Assembly (NCBI GenBank): GCA_019095985.1
Contig: CM032660.1
Location: forward strand, 24,130,864 to 24,194,863
Reading direction: 5' to 3'
DNA from: Streblospio benedicti
Taxonomy: Eukaryota > Annelida > Polychaeta > Spionida > Spionidae
DNA: 64,000 bases
A program made the translations under genes and the position numbers. Below the pieces are notes generated by a model, which had not been told where the DNA came from, searched no databases, and was given only the letters and a program-made list of their open reading frames with translations. Of this stretch, positions 1-12,034 are shown in pieces (within the stretch, counting starts at the first letter, position 1; every line of letters begins with the position of its first letter).

Positions 1-820
1 TACTATTACTATTACTTGCTTTCCTTCTGAAAATTAATTCTGAACTACAAATTTAGATGTAATTGCGTCGCTTCAGTAGCTCGGTCTACTACTACAATCA
101 AATTGTAACATTAAAAGTTTGAAATGAATCAATGGTTATTACGTTCATCAGACCAGGAGCAAGCGGTGGGGCACGTGCTCCATCACTTTTTTGCCAGATT
201 TTGGTCGGAAATAGAGAAAATATTAAAAAGTGCCCTCTCACTTTTTTTGAACAAAAAAATCTTTATTTGGCTTGAAAATGCACCAGAACTGCTCTCAGAG
301 TATCTAATTTTTAAAATTTTCCCCAGACTCCCCTTGAATGTGCTGGGATCGACACAAACACTCGCGCCATCTTTCTTACTGCAAAAATTAAAATTTTTCA
401 GGGGAGCATGCCCCCGGATCCCATAGGTAAAATTGGCTTCACCGCGTTTCAGCTTCCATCAATACATTTCTGTGCCCCCTCACTTTTCTAACCCTTGCTA
501 TAGGCCTGTTAAGTCATTAGACTTATGACTCCAAGAAGAGTGTTCTCAAGTGGTAAAGAAATGGGTCCATTTTTTGCTCATAGCTGGTATATGGATGGGT
601 ACCATATTTTTGCCTGCGGAGGCACAACTGTTGCTACTTTCAGATAGAGATCCCTCTCCCCCCCCCCCCCAACCTCTGTATCAAGGGTGAGCTCAAGTGG
701 TCTCAATAAAGAGGTGGTCTCTATGGATATTTAGCTAGTATCTTTGTGAAGGAATGGGACGGACAAGAATGGTTTGACTGACTGAAAAGGTGGTCTCATT
801 ACAGAGATGGTCTTTAAGAT

Positions 821-1103
821 ACCGGGGGGCGGGGGGGGATCGTCCAAAAACAAGGGGAGTCACCCAACTTTTATGATTCCTTTTTGGGGGTGGGTGGGGG
901 TCGCTGAACGTTTTTATTACGCGATGGTATTTTCTTTCAAATACATGTATTTTCTTTTAGCAATTGTCCAGAAATGCAATGACTCTGTAGAAGACTTTTG
1001 CTTTAGCGGGGGTGAGGGGGGGGGGGGTCACTCAATTTTTTAAATGTTGCGGAGGTCGGTTAACTTTTTCTTTGAGCCCCAAAAAATGTACGACCCCCCC
1101 AGT
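821..1103. mobile_element. G-run-terminated inverted-repeat element (MITE-like)
   Basis: The left end (ACCGGGGGGCGGGG, then GTCCAAAAACAAGGGG) and the inverse of the right end (ACTGGGGGGGTCGTAC, then TTTTTTGGGG) are imperfect inverted repeats about 45 bases long. Long G runs also occur at 885-900 and 1009-1029. AT flanks both ends but is too short to be a sure target duplication. It lies in the ACOX intron left of the first visible exon. Confidence 0.4.
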
Positions 1104-1127
1104 ATTGTTATTCATGATTGTTCCCTA

Positions 1128-1277
1128 AATAGATACCTATAGAAACCTGTCATGTTGTCTTTGCAAAGATTTTTGCAAAAATCTGAGAGGATCTCTGCAT
1201 TAGGCCTGACGAAGCTCTTGAGAGAAAACAAAAAGGCTTGCCAAAGATAAAATGACAGGTTTCAATAGGTATCTATT
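1128..1277. mobile_element. 150-bp MITE with about 26-40-bp terminal inverted repeats and TA flanks
   Basis: The left end AATAGATACCTATAGAAACC and the inverse of the right end differ by one base over 26 positions, and weaker pairing continues to about 40. TA flanks each side (1126-1127 and 1278-1279), as expected for Tc1/mariner-type insertions. A perfect inner palindrome (AGATTTTTGCAAAAATCT) is present. The right edge lies only 35 bases upstream of an ACOX exon. Confidence 0.65.
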
Positions 1278-1312
1278 TAACTGATGATGCAATAATAGTG
1301 TTTTTTCTGCAG

Positions 1313-4300
1313 GCGTTCATGGTGCAGCTGCGGGACCTGGCAAGCCACAGGCCGCTGCCCGGGGTCGAGGTGGGTGAAATCGGGCCCAAGATCGGGCTCA
1401 ATGCAGCTGACAATGGCTTCCTCATCCTCAGGAACCTGCGCATCCCACGCACAAATATGCTCATGAGATACGTGCAGGTCAGTGGCTCAATATGGACTCA
1501 TACAACTATAACAAAAATCAGCCTTGTTATTATTTTACTCTTTCTTCTCATTGCTGCTTTAGTAATGTTTTATGCTTGGTGTCAACTCATATATTACGCA
1601 TAGAACACATTTAAAGAGTAATATAGGAACTTAAAATGCGTGATGAAGATGAGGATGGTTTCATGTGCATGAATCCCACTGCGCTTCTGCCTGTTCTAGG
1701 TGACCCCTGGTGGGGAGTTTGTGCGCTCGGGCGCTGAGAAAGCAGCTTATGGGACGATGATGCTTGTCCGCGCAAACATTGTGATGGCCTCGTACCAGTA
1801 CCTCGCACAGGCCGTCACCATAGCAACCAGGTCAGTCAGTTACCATGATGACTGGTCAGTGTTATGATATAACATATTCAGAATGCAGGTAATTGCTACA
1901 TACAGCATAGAATGCTATTTTTTGAATAGAAAAACTGGTCTGACCTTCGATGTAAGAATTCTTTTGAATGTTCCACTAAATGATATTATTCTTGATGCAT
2001 TTATTAAGCACTCTTTATAACCTGCTCCAATGTAAATGGCGTTGTTGTTCCACCAGATACTCTGCTGTACGTCACCAGAGTGAGCTGGACCCAGCGGGAC
2101 CTGAACCCCAGATCATGGATTTTCTCACCCAGCAATACAAAGTACTGGCTCTCACACCATGGCAATGGCAGCATGAAAACTAACCACATTTTTATATCAT
2201 TGGTTCACATGAACCCCTTTAAGCATAGACGTCAAACTCGACCTATGGTCGTACATTGTATTCATGCTGCAGTTAACAGCCAAAAACATATATGAACATT
2301 CACTTAAGAAATATTCATTTGTGAAAATTTATTATTTATCCCATATAACCTCATAGTACAGCAAAGATTGAGTCACTTTTTAATCCTACGGGATGGTGTC
2401 CACAGGAAAACTATTGATGATAAGAAATTCATTTCAAAAAATGGTGTTCTCTATAAGTTTATAGTATAATAAACATAAAAGAGCGGGAAATTGAATTGGA
2501 ACTTTTTCCTTATAACCTTTCTTGTATCCTTAAATGATTCCCTTGTATTTTTAGCTGTTCCCGGCACTGGCCCTGGCCTATGCCATCCTGTTTGCCAAAC
2601 AGTACATGCTGTCCTACTATGAGCGCATCTACGAGACAGAGATACAGCAGGGAGACTTCAGCAGCGTGCCTGAACTACATAGCCAGTCCTCAGGGCTCAA
2701 GGTAGGTCTGTGCAGGGGCAACTGTGGATATACAATGTACATGAGATCTACAGCATGATTATTTTGCATCGTTTCTCATGGGAGCATATAGCATGTTGGG
2801 GTTGCATGAGTAGCATTTTCATAATGTTAAATCTGATGCAATAATCAGCCATCCAGAATTTAGTTGTGTTTTTTTGGTGTTATTGCATTTAACAATTATG
2901 AGATTTCCCGACTTGGAGTATGACTTACATGGTGATTGTGATGTCATTGCATCATAAAGGTTCGTGTCTTTCTTCAGCGTTACTCAGCAAACTTTATCCT
3001 TGGTGATGATGGAGACAGGTTGTCTTTCTCCTCCAGTTTGATAGCAATTTCATCAACAGTGCACAAAAAACTGCACATCAAGACAGTGTACCACTATTGA
3101 TCATACGTTGTCCCATAATTTCGTGGCTTATCATGCTCTGTAACTGCCGTATAACCCAAACATGGTATCATTCCTGTACAAACTGACCTGATACTGTATG
3201 TACATGTATCTGTCATGTTGTCATTTATTTCTAGGAATTGGACATAATGTATACGTTCACTTTTATGAAGTTAGAGAGAAAGTACTGTTGAAAATGTCAG
3301 AAATAGAGTGCTTTGTGTAAAAAATATAGATTCGTGCATTTATACATTAAATAATGTGTTAATAATAATTGATTTGTTGTTTAAACACAATGTACTATGA
3401 TGGGTAAAATTCTACATTTGTGCTGAATATCTTGTACTTATATACTGCTCAGACATTTACCATATCTGTTCGCAGTATACAACTACGACGTATTTGCAAT
3501 CCCGTATCATTCTGCAGTATACAATTATAGATTTTTAACACAGTACGTATTATACCATGACTCTCTCTTCGCGAGGCGTACACGAGTGACGTGATGACCG
3601 CGGCGGTGGAGACGTGTCGCCGCGCGTGCGGTGGCCACGGCTACCTACTGCAGTCCGGCCTGTGTGACTTGTATGGAGACAGTCTCGGCAGCGTCACATA
3701 CGAGGGAGAGAACACCGTCATGTACCTGCAGGTCGCCAGGTCAGTATGTCATGTCAGGTCACCAGAATGGCTACTGTGCTAGACATAGAAATCAACTTTA
3801 CAAGCTTTTCACGTCTTGAATCCAGACCGAGTTTAAAGGGACTCAAGCGAAAATGCTTTACAATGGGTACGAAATATTGGTGTTTTACCGTAGCATTTAC
3901 TAAGTTATAAAGCCTAAAGGAAAATCCAAGAGATGCCTTTTTATAGTTAAATTATGCTCAACATGCATTTGAAATGATTTATTATTGCTTAAATGATTAT
4001 CTACATGGATTAGTATTCTTTTAGATATTGAGTCACTATGAGTTAACCATCTGGACTGTCATTGACTGTCAATCTCTATTATTTGTATGTAAACTACTAG
4101 CGTGCACACTAATGATATATAAATTTCCTTTATAGTCTATGAACATCTTTCATTATTAATTATTACATAAACTTATGCATAACATGTGAGTAAATGTATG
4201 ATGAGGTTCTTTAGTCAGTAAATGACACCCTTTGCAGACTAAATTTTTATGATTAATAAGTTTTGTTAAGATAAACGATCAGTTTGAAGGATTGAAGAAC

Positions 4301-7300
4301 TTCACTCAAAACACGAAAAAACTCATGTTTCATAATTTTGATTATTTCATTGATAAGCATGATGACCTTTACATTTTATTGAATAATCTTAAAGTTAAAG
4401 GCTTGACGCTCATCTACCGTATACTAATTTCTTTAAAAACGCTAGAAACATTGGCACTTGAGCCCCTTTAACTCTCCCAGTATTTCAGCGACAATTACAT
4501 GCTGGCAAAACGGGATATTTACTGCCAAATTTTCAGTTCTACAGCGTCCACTTTTCTGTATGTTCAAGTCCCTCTGTCTGCTCTCAGGTACCTGGTAAAG
4601 GCCGTGGTGTCTGCTGGGTCCGGATCCCGCCTTGCCGGCTCTGCCTCTTACCTGCAGGCCCCGCCTCCTGGCCCCGCCCTCCTCACACGACCCCGCGACC
4701 TCCTGCAGCCTCAGACACTCACCGCTGTCATGCTCAAACGTGCCTACGCAGTGGTGATAAAGGCTGTAAACAAGTACCAGGTATTTATATTTTGTTTGCA
4801 TCTTTCAAAAGTGAATCCCTTTTTGGAGGATTGCTCTGTACACCAAATAAACAAGTTCAAAGCAACATCTACCATAGGGTGCATATATTCGCCACTCTCT
4901 CCCATCCTCATCTATTTTGTGCTCATTATGCAATTTACATGTTACGTATTGAAAATAAACCCTCATTCAAGTCGTACACTTTGTAAAGAACATTTCTGAA
5001 GCTTTCAGCTAATGAAAAAAGCATCAAGGAGATGTAGGTTCAGCAGCATCATGTACATATGTACATGTATATTTTACAATCTGAAAAAAGCCGTTATGGA
5101 TTTTTCTTGCGACATAAGACTTTTCAACATTTTCCCATTGAACAAGGCTACTTAACCCATGTAGAGATATTGTAACATTGAAAAAATATACAGCGTACTA
5201 AATAGAGACATTGTATGCATCTGATAGTATGAATAATGAAGGTGAGTATGAATTCAGTGTAAATTGACAGTCCCTCACCATAATTTGCTGTATTAGCAGG
5301 GTTGTTTCAGGCGACGTTGCGGTCGGGTTCGATACCGCAGCACGAGGCATGGAACCAACACTCTGTGGAGCTCGTGGATGCAGCACGGGCACATTGTGAC
5401 TCATTTGTCGCCATCAACTTCATCGACGGAGTGAACAATGCAAAGGTGGGAAACTGGGGACATTATGATTTATTAATGTAAGGGGATAATTGAAATGAAA
5501 AGGCAGCTGCCAATATGTGAGTATAAGAAACTTTTCAAGAAACTTCTGAAGGTTTGATAATTTGCCTTGGGGATTCTCTGTGATGATAATGATGACTGTA
5601 ACACCACCTCTGCCGACCATGCGATTTTATTGCAGGTTTGTTTTGACTTTGACAGTTAGTTTATGCCAGAATTCCACAGAAACAGGTTGGGATATTTTTA
5701 ATAGAATGTTTTTAAATATTGATAATTCACTCAGTAAAATAGCAATCGTTATAGGTCTGTGATATTTCTAGTCACTGACAGTTGTTTTTTCATTTCGCTG
5801 AGTATAAAGGCCGTTAGTCATTTGATTCTGGGCAGAAAGCAGTAAAGGATAATAATTTCTTACTCCCGCTGACATCATTATTCCATTAATTGGCCAGGAA
5901 CCACTACTACAGTGTATGTGCGGCTGCTCAAGAATTAACTTTTATATAATATTACAATTCAATATAAATGTATGAGTACTCATTAGGCGTTCACTTCATC
6001 CCAATTGTGGTACAAGTGAGGCAAGCGAACGCTAATGTAAATGATAAGCACGTCTGCGCTACAGTTGCGATGAGCTATATACTCCCCCGGGAGTTGAGAA
6101 ACATATAGTGTGACAAGGATGCTGCCAATGACAATGGTGTAGATGTAAAGTCGCTAGAGCACGACAAACCATGAATCGTGACTGTAAATAAGCACATTTC
6201 CATGCCAGGTCTCCCCTCCTCTGCGGCGCGTCCTCACACTATTGTCCCAGCTGCACGCTCTGCACCGCATCAACGAGAGCCGTGGTGACTACGCCGAGTC
6301 CGGGGCCCTCACCATGCAGCAACTTGACTGGGCCCGGGACCTCGAACTACAACTGCTGCCTCAAGTGCGGCCTGATGCGGTGGCACTGGTGGGTGGCTCA
6401 CATTAACACCCGACAAAATAATGTGTTGTTTTAGTTATAAAGCCTGCTTTGGACGGCTGAAGCCTATCCTTTTAAATATTGAATATTCAGAATTGTAAAT
6501 GTATTTCGTGGAATTTCGATCACTTTCATCATGTGTTTTTTAAATTGTACTCACCTCATAAGATTGATTTGAAAATAGAAAAAAAATTTGATAAAAGATC
6601 TCAACAGATAATTTGTTACCTTGTGTGAACTACATATTTAAGGAAGGTCACTTAGACTAGGGCAAATATTCTAACTTTTGTTATATTCTAAACGTAGAAA
6701 CTTCACTGTGCGGAAGCGAGGAGGGTGGCAGTCGCCACCCTCCTCACCACCCAAACTAAACCAAAATGTGAACAATTTTATACAAGCATTTTTCTCACTG
6801 AAATACGACCTATTTGTTTAAATCTTAGTATGAGATGTTATTTTATTTTGATAATCTACCCAAAGACACCCAAAACAAGAGGATTCAATGCTTAATTTAG
6901 CTATTTGAGAGATTTTTTTCACTCCGACTGATGTAGGTAACTTTTATCAAAGAGGAGGGTCACGGATCAGGGGAAACTTACCAAAAGCCACCCGCCTCTG
7001 AGGTTAAAAATTTGTTGCTCAGAACACTAATTTTACAGATCAAATCGCACTAAAAGTTGTATGCAGACAAAGTATATCAAAATTCAATATACTTTGATTA
7101 TTTGTTGGACACAATAACGCTGTCAAAGCTCTAATAAAGCTAATAATAAAATATGTGCTTACCTTCCGCCATTTTGGTTTAGTTGGGTCGTGACCCCCAC
7201 CGTCCTCGCTTCCGCACAGTGAACTTCATAAATATGATAGTAATATGATAGTGTCAAAAATGCAAAATTATACAGGGGTCACTATGCATTTAAGAAAAAA

Positions 7301-8434
7301 AAATCTTTTTTATCATTGTACTTATCTCATAAAAAATTGTTAAGATTGTGGCTGATGTATTTGTCCAGGTGGATGCGTTTGACTGGAGGGACGAGACTCT
7401 CGGCTCCACAATTGGATGTTACGATGGTACGAGGCTTTTCGACGATTACCAGTTTTCAGAAATATATGTTTCATTATTAGTGGCAGTCTGATATAATAAC
7501 CGTAACTTGAACCATGATCCTCTACATCAAATTATATAACTGAAGCAGTATTCATAACGTAGGCATAACATAACTATGTAGATGCGTGATTCACAAAGTG
7601 CTCCTCAAAATGAACAAGAATACATATTATTATATTAAATGCATACTAGACTATTATTCTATCAATTCATTATGCCATTTTTCAATCTGCACCAAATAAG
7701 GCAATTATGTGAAAATTGTTTTTGATTCTAGAAAGTTTTTTGGGGAAAAGAGTTGTTTTTTCAATATCGTGGTTTTACAAGGTATTGATTATCCAAATTA
7801 GCTATTAGCAAATGAGCTATTTAATACAAAAAGTAACAAAAAGAATTGCAATGAAAATTGTCAAGTATTCATGTCAAATCTTTGCCTAAAAACTGTGGAA
7901 GTTTCATAAAAATCTGGTAATTGTTGTGTTGCTCCAGGTAATGTGTACGAGCGCATGCTGGCCATGTCCAAGCGCAGTCCACTCAACCAACAGGTATGCA
8001 CAAACCACTACTGGCTAAGTCCTATAATGTCTTCGTTTCCCAAACTGTTGACAGAAATCTGTATCAAGTAAAAGCAATTATGTGTGATGATCTCTTTCTG
8101 TGATATTCAGTTTGTTACTCACTGCAGATTGTATTTAAAAGCTTGTTAATATTGTTATCTCAGGATTTTAGATACATGTGTATAACTACTGTTGACAAAG
8201 GTGATGTGACTTGACCTCAAGCTTAGATAAGCTTTTGCTAAAAAAGACATTAAAAAATTTAGTTTAATACATGTGTACGTCTAATTGTCTTCTTAAGGGC
8301 TTTGATGCATGTTTTTAATACTACATGTATGTAAGTTAACCATATTTCATTTTTGTCGCTAGGATGTGATGCCGGCGATCCACAAATACCTCAAACCCTT
8401 CACTGCAAAGTTCATGCCTGACGCAAAGTTGTAG
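1313..8434 (+). CDS. ACOX1: Peroxisomal acyl-CoA oxidase, ACOX1 type (3' eleven exons; 5' part outside window)
   Basis: Catalyses the first, H2O2-producing step of peroxisomal fatty acid beta-oxidation with FAD. Exons: 1313-1477, 1700-1830, 2057-2141, 2555-2701, 3576-3739, 4588-4780, 5311-5445, 6209-6388, 7369-7426, 7938-7993 and 8363-8434. All junctions are GT-AG and the phases join into 461 residues. Family motifs seen are [13 protein letters not shown], the [10 protein letters not shown] block, ACGGHGY, and [11 protein letters not shown], which carries the Glu known as the catalytic base in rat ACOX. The C-terminal acyl-CoA oxidase domain runs from about 5311 to the end and includes [13 protein letters not shown]. 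The protein ends in DAKL, a peroxisomal PTS1-like tripeptide. Compared with about 660 residues in vertebrate ACOX1, roughly 200 N-terminal residues lie left of the window. Exons are GC-rich and introns AT-rich. ACOX2 or ACOX3 is less likely from the motif match. Confidence 0.93.
6704..7221. mobile_element. 518-bp non-autonomous TIR element with 5-bp duplication; Transib/ProtoRAG-like ends
   Basis: Lies in the ACOX intron 6389-7368. The left end reads CACTGTGCGGAAGCGAGGA. The right end is its inverse, finishing CACAGTG, with one mismatch over the first 25 bases; a further shared inverted block (AACTAAACCAAAATG) lies inside. AACTT directly flanks both ends (6699-6703 and 7222-7226), which is a perfect 5-bp target duplication. 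Motifs of the form GAGGAGGGT recur at least four times inside in both orientations, and the left subterminal region folds into a GC-rich hairpin (GGGTGGCAGTCGCCACCC). There is no coding frame. A 5-bp duplication plus CAC-starting ends is the pattern known for Transib and ProtoRAG. The family assignment is inference; the element ends and duplication are visible. Confidence 0.75.
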
Positions 8435-10613
8435 ACACGGCTGCAGCAGAATCCAAACTTGAAAATGTGATTCTAAACATTTCATATTTAGCTATCAAAT
8501 ATATGCGATGAAGTTATAGGCAAGACAACAGAATACAAACTTGAAAATGTGAATTCAAACATTTCGTATTTAATGTAATGATGTATTTTTTAGCGAGGCA
8601 ACAGAATCCAATCGTGAATGTTATTTTGAGAATGTGGGTTCAAGTAAAAAAGGTGGATGTTAGTCATGACAAAGGCTTAAAATAAACACTATTATTATAT
8701 ATATAAGCAAGAATTTTAAGATACCATTATATGATATAGTGCTCTATGCTCTTTCTATTTGCCATATATATAAGTAGCAATAATGTGAATCCTTTTAACA
8801 GCTCTTATCATGACCAGCATCTGTGGTGCTCAAATATTTCATTTTTAACCATGGAAGATGTATTGGACATATAACTGTTATTTATGATAGATTTATTGTA
8901 TTATAACCAAATTTCTATGATGTTTGCTAAATGCAGCTAAATGTTTAAAACATATTCATGAATATTGCTTTCATTCACGAATTCACGTTCATCAGTCGTG
9001 GTGGACATTCCCACTGGACTTGTTTGCCAAACTATGTCCTTTTTCACTCAAGTGTTTCTACATGTGATGTTCTTTTGAAAGATTGGCTAATTATTTGACA
9101 CAGAGCAGAAACTCAGATAGAGTGTTTTTCTTTTCTTTCTCAATTTTTGGCAATCATTATAGGTAATACGCCTCTATGCCTGCTTTTTATGGGAAGTGTG
9201 TGGAAAGGGTCAGTAGTCACTGAGATAGCAAGCAGTAGGATATTTGCTGCCTTGCTCAAAGAAAAATCTAAATATATGATGTGGTGAATGCCTTACTTTA
9301 AAAGGCAAGTAAATAAGACTGCCAAATAGAAATGATTGCAATTGATTTTGACTTTCTGATACGCAGAGTGATAGCAGATATTACGCATTCAAAAATTTTT
9401 GATTTTTCGATTGCAAACTAAATAAACTATATATTTATCTTTTTATTACATGTTTCTTATTTAAACTTAAGACTTTAATTGAATTTATTTTGCAATGATC
9501 AATTGTTATTTTGAATGTGAGAAAAATTAATGACATGGACAATTGAAAACTCAGGCTATATATATTACATCTCAACTGCAAAATTAATTATTAGCAGCAT
9601 TACTTTGAGCTGTGTATTTTCAATTATTGTAAACTGATACTGTGATATTTTATTAAGTGTTTGCAATCATTATATAGTGTATCGCACATTTTAAAAGAGA
9701 TGATATAAATTTTATGTGGTTAGGAATAATGATAATTCTGTACATGATATTTTGTTAATGTCGAATTTGTAAAAAAAAATTATAACAATGTAAATTATGT
9801 AGAAAGTGTTTTTATATATAGTAAATTCAGTGAACTTTTAATGTTCATGTAATTTAAAAGAAATTCTTTGTAATTTGCATAGTCATGCCACCATTGACTA
9901 ATATTTGTATCTACAAGACCATAGGAATATACCGGAATATACATGTAGATAAAATGAGAAAAAATGATATAATTTAATCATGTTAAAATATTCTCGTAAT
10001 AAATATTTGAAAATCATTTTATATTTCATTTTATTTTGAGATTTGTGATTTTTCCGTGTTTATTCTTTTTTAATGTAGACTACTACATGTGCATTATAAA
10101 TCATGTTTTTGAAAGATTAAATCACCAATCGCACTGTTTGGCCTATACATGTACATACAATTTGTGAACTTCTCTTCGTAGAGGCCACTAAATTTTCTCT
10201 ATACTTTTCTACAGAGCATGCAGAATCTAGTGTAACTTTCGTACTGTACCTTCTTAACCTTATACTTTGTTCTGTTTTAATGCAGAATCTAATCTATATT
10301 TTCTACAACCTAGTGCTTTAAGTGTTACATCATCATAAATTAAAGAGATTTAATAGCAATTATTTAGAATCAACGGATAAATCCTTATTCTAGTAATAAT
10401 TATTCATAGAAATATAAAGCCCGTTTTTGGAACCCAAAAGCGAAACTCAAATAAGGCCTTTATTTCTCCCTGCAAAGAATATCATAATGGTCGTGATAGG
10501 AAATACAATACATTCCAATACAACAATATAACTAGTATTTTTTTAATACATCTTGCAAAACGATAGTTTCTTGACCCTTTTCGTATCTGTGACTCCATCA
10601 ACAACCATATAAA
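8435..10613. other. ACOX 3' UTR and intergenic spacer
   Basis: AT-rich sequence with two near-identical phrases after the stop (around 8450-8475 and 8528-8553: CAGAATACAAACTTGAAAAT and relatives). No coding exon, RNA gene or element was recognised. Confidence 0.5.
8681..8686 (+). promoter_or_regulatory. Poly(A) signal candidate for ACOX1
   Basis: AATAAA lies about 250 bases after the ACOX stop codon and is the first such hexamer downstream. The region after it is AT-rich and has no recognisable coding sequence. Confidence 0.5.
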
Positions 10614-12034
10614 ATGCCCCCGAAGCCGAAGGGATCGCCGAAGGGGTCACCCAGGAAAAGGAAAAGTTCTGTGAGATTCAATCCTACACCAACTGTGCAC
10701 GATAATACAGTAACTTACCCCCGCTGTGAAAAGCTCGGCTTTCTCGGCACCCTTTGTGACCTGGATGAAGGACTGACGAAAATGTTTGCGGTGTGTGCGA
10801 ACAGTGAGTCGTCTGCTGGCCACATGAGGCCTTTCATGAAGTTGCTGGAGTGGAGCTGTCACGGCGTCCCCTGGATCGTGGGAGTCTTTTTCTGGATCCT
10901 TGTAACACACAGCATCAACCTGCATCACAAGCTGTTAAACTTCTTAGTTTGTAAGTTGTATTTTTTTTCGCAGCCTAAATACTGGTTAGAACATGAAGTT
11001 AAATTGTATAAGGAACTTTGTCACTGGAACTTTACTGGAAGCTGGCTGGAGGGCAACCATATTGCTTTTCCATATCCGATGTAGTATTGTTTATTTCTGC
11101 TCTATCAAAATATTGATGTATTAGTGTGAAGCAGCTAATCACTAAGCAATACTTAGCTAGTACTGCTACTTTAAGGCAGATGCTTTAACCATGCAGAACT
11201 TTACCAACTATCTTTGGGGGAATAAATATTTAGACAAATATTACAAAATAACCCACTTGCTGGCTTCTGTTGATATGTGACGTCATATGCATTAAAAAAG
11301 GATTAAATTCTTATCTGCAATGTATGAAATCCAATTAAAATATTTTCCTAAATGCAATTAAGAAAAAAATATCTGCATTGTCTGTTTCTCTTTTAAAATA
11401 TGTTTAGATAGCATTTATCCTTTTTCAGTGCTATTGTTTGATTGCCTGGTCATAGTGGTGATTAAAGTAATATTCAGAAGAAGACGACCGGTGATGAACC
11501 AAGATGACATGCTGTCTATCGCGGTCGATCAGTTTTCCTTTCCAAGTGGCCACGCCTCGCGAGCGTCTCTGGTGCTACTGTTCATCCTCAATCAATTCGC
11601 TGTGCCGATTCCGTGGGACAACACACTCACATTTTGGTCACTAGCTGTGGTAAGAGAATTCTTAAATTGTGTAAAGATTGTGTGCATTGTCTTAATCACT
11701 TAAATACAGAGGAAGTTGAAGTATAAATGTTTGCATATTTGTATTTTCCTCTTGACATGTATTTTCTGGTGTTGCCATATGCATAAACTTGTACCAATGA
11801 AAAATTTAGTCTTGAATGAAGTCAATACGGTAGGTGTTGATAATTAATAACATTTGTTCATTTTCATCGCAGGCATTGTCTCGAGTAGCCATGGGCAGAC
11901 ATCATGTTTTCGATGTCTGGTGTGGATACATTTTGGGAATTGCAGAATATTATTTCCATCTGAATTATCTTTGGTTGTCGAAGAAGATGTGTGAAAGCAT
12001 TATTGCACCAATTCAGGAAGAGCTTCATATATAA
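10614..12034 (+). CDS. PLPP6: Polyisoprenoid diphosphate/phosphate phosphohydrolase (PLPP6 family)
   Basis: A PAP2-superfamily phosphatase. In vertebrates PLPP6 dephosphorylates presqualene, farnesyl and geranylgeranyl diphosphates at ER/nuclear membranes. Exons are 10614-10950, 11429-11649 and 11873-12034, giving 239 residues with correct phases (vertebrate proteins are about 290). All three phosphatase signatures are complete: KVIFRRRRP (K-x6-RP), FPSGHA (PSGH) and SRVAMGRHHVFD (SR-x5-H-x3-D). The N terminus is basic and proline/serine-rich (MPPKPKGSPKGSPRKRKSS). Hydrophobic stretches precede each motif (GVPWIVGVFFWILV, LLLFDCLVIVVIKV, LLFILNQFAVPI). The start is the first ATG in frame. Exon 1 stays open past its donor to 11084, but the homology stops at the GTAAGT. 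Assignment to PLPP6 rather than PLPP7 rests on the intact catalytic motifs. Confidence 0.92.

Larger units (their letters stand above)
1..1312. other. ACOX intron sequence, repeat-rich
   Basis: No exon could be recognised here. The stretch holds C and G homopolymers (about 658-670, 822-838 and 1009-1029), a repeated GAGGTGGTCTC phrase (about 696-812) and the two inverted-repeat elements listed separately. It is presumably the intron preceding the first visible ACOX exon. Confidence 0.5.

Noticed and set aside
4442-4999. Open frames on both strands around the ACOX exon at 4588-4780
   Set aside because: They are extensions or antisense shadows of a GC-rich exon; only the 4588-4780 segment in the plus frame matches acyl-CoA oxidases.
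6704-6780. A true 12- or 23-spacer recombination signal
   Set aside because: The heptamer-like end is there, but an A-rich block only appears about 30 or more bases further in; no nonamer at 12 or 23.
10951-11084. Read-through extension of PLPP6 exon 1
   Set aside because: The frame stays open into the intron but GTAAGT at 10951 joins perfectly to the PSGH-bearing exon.
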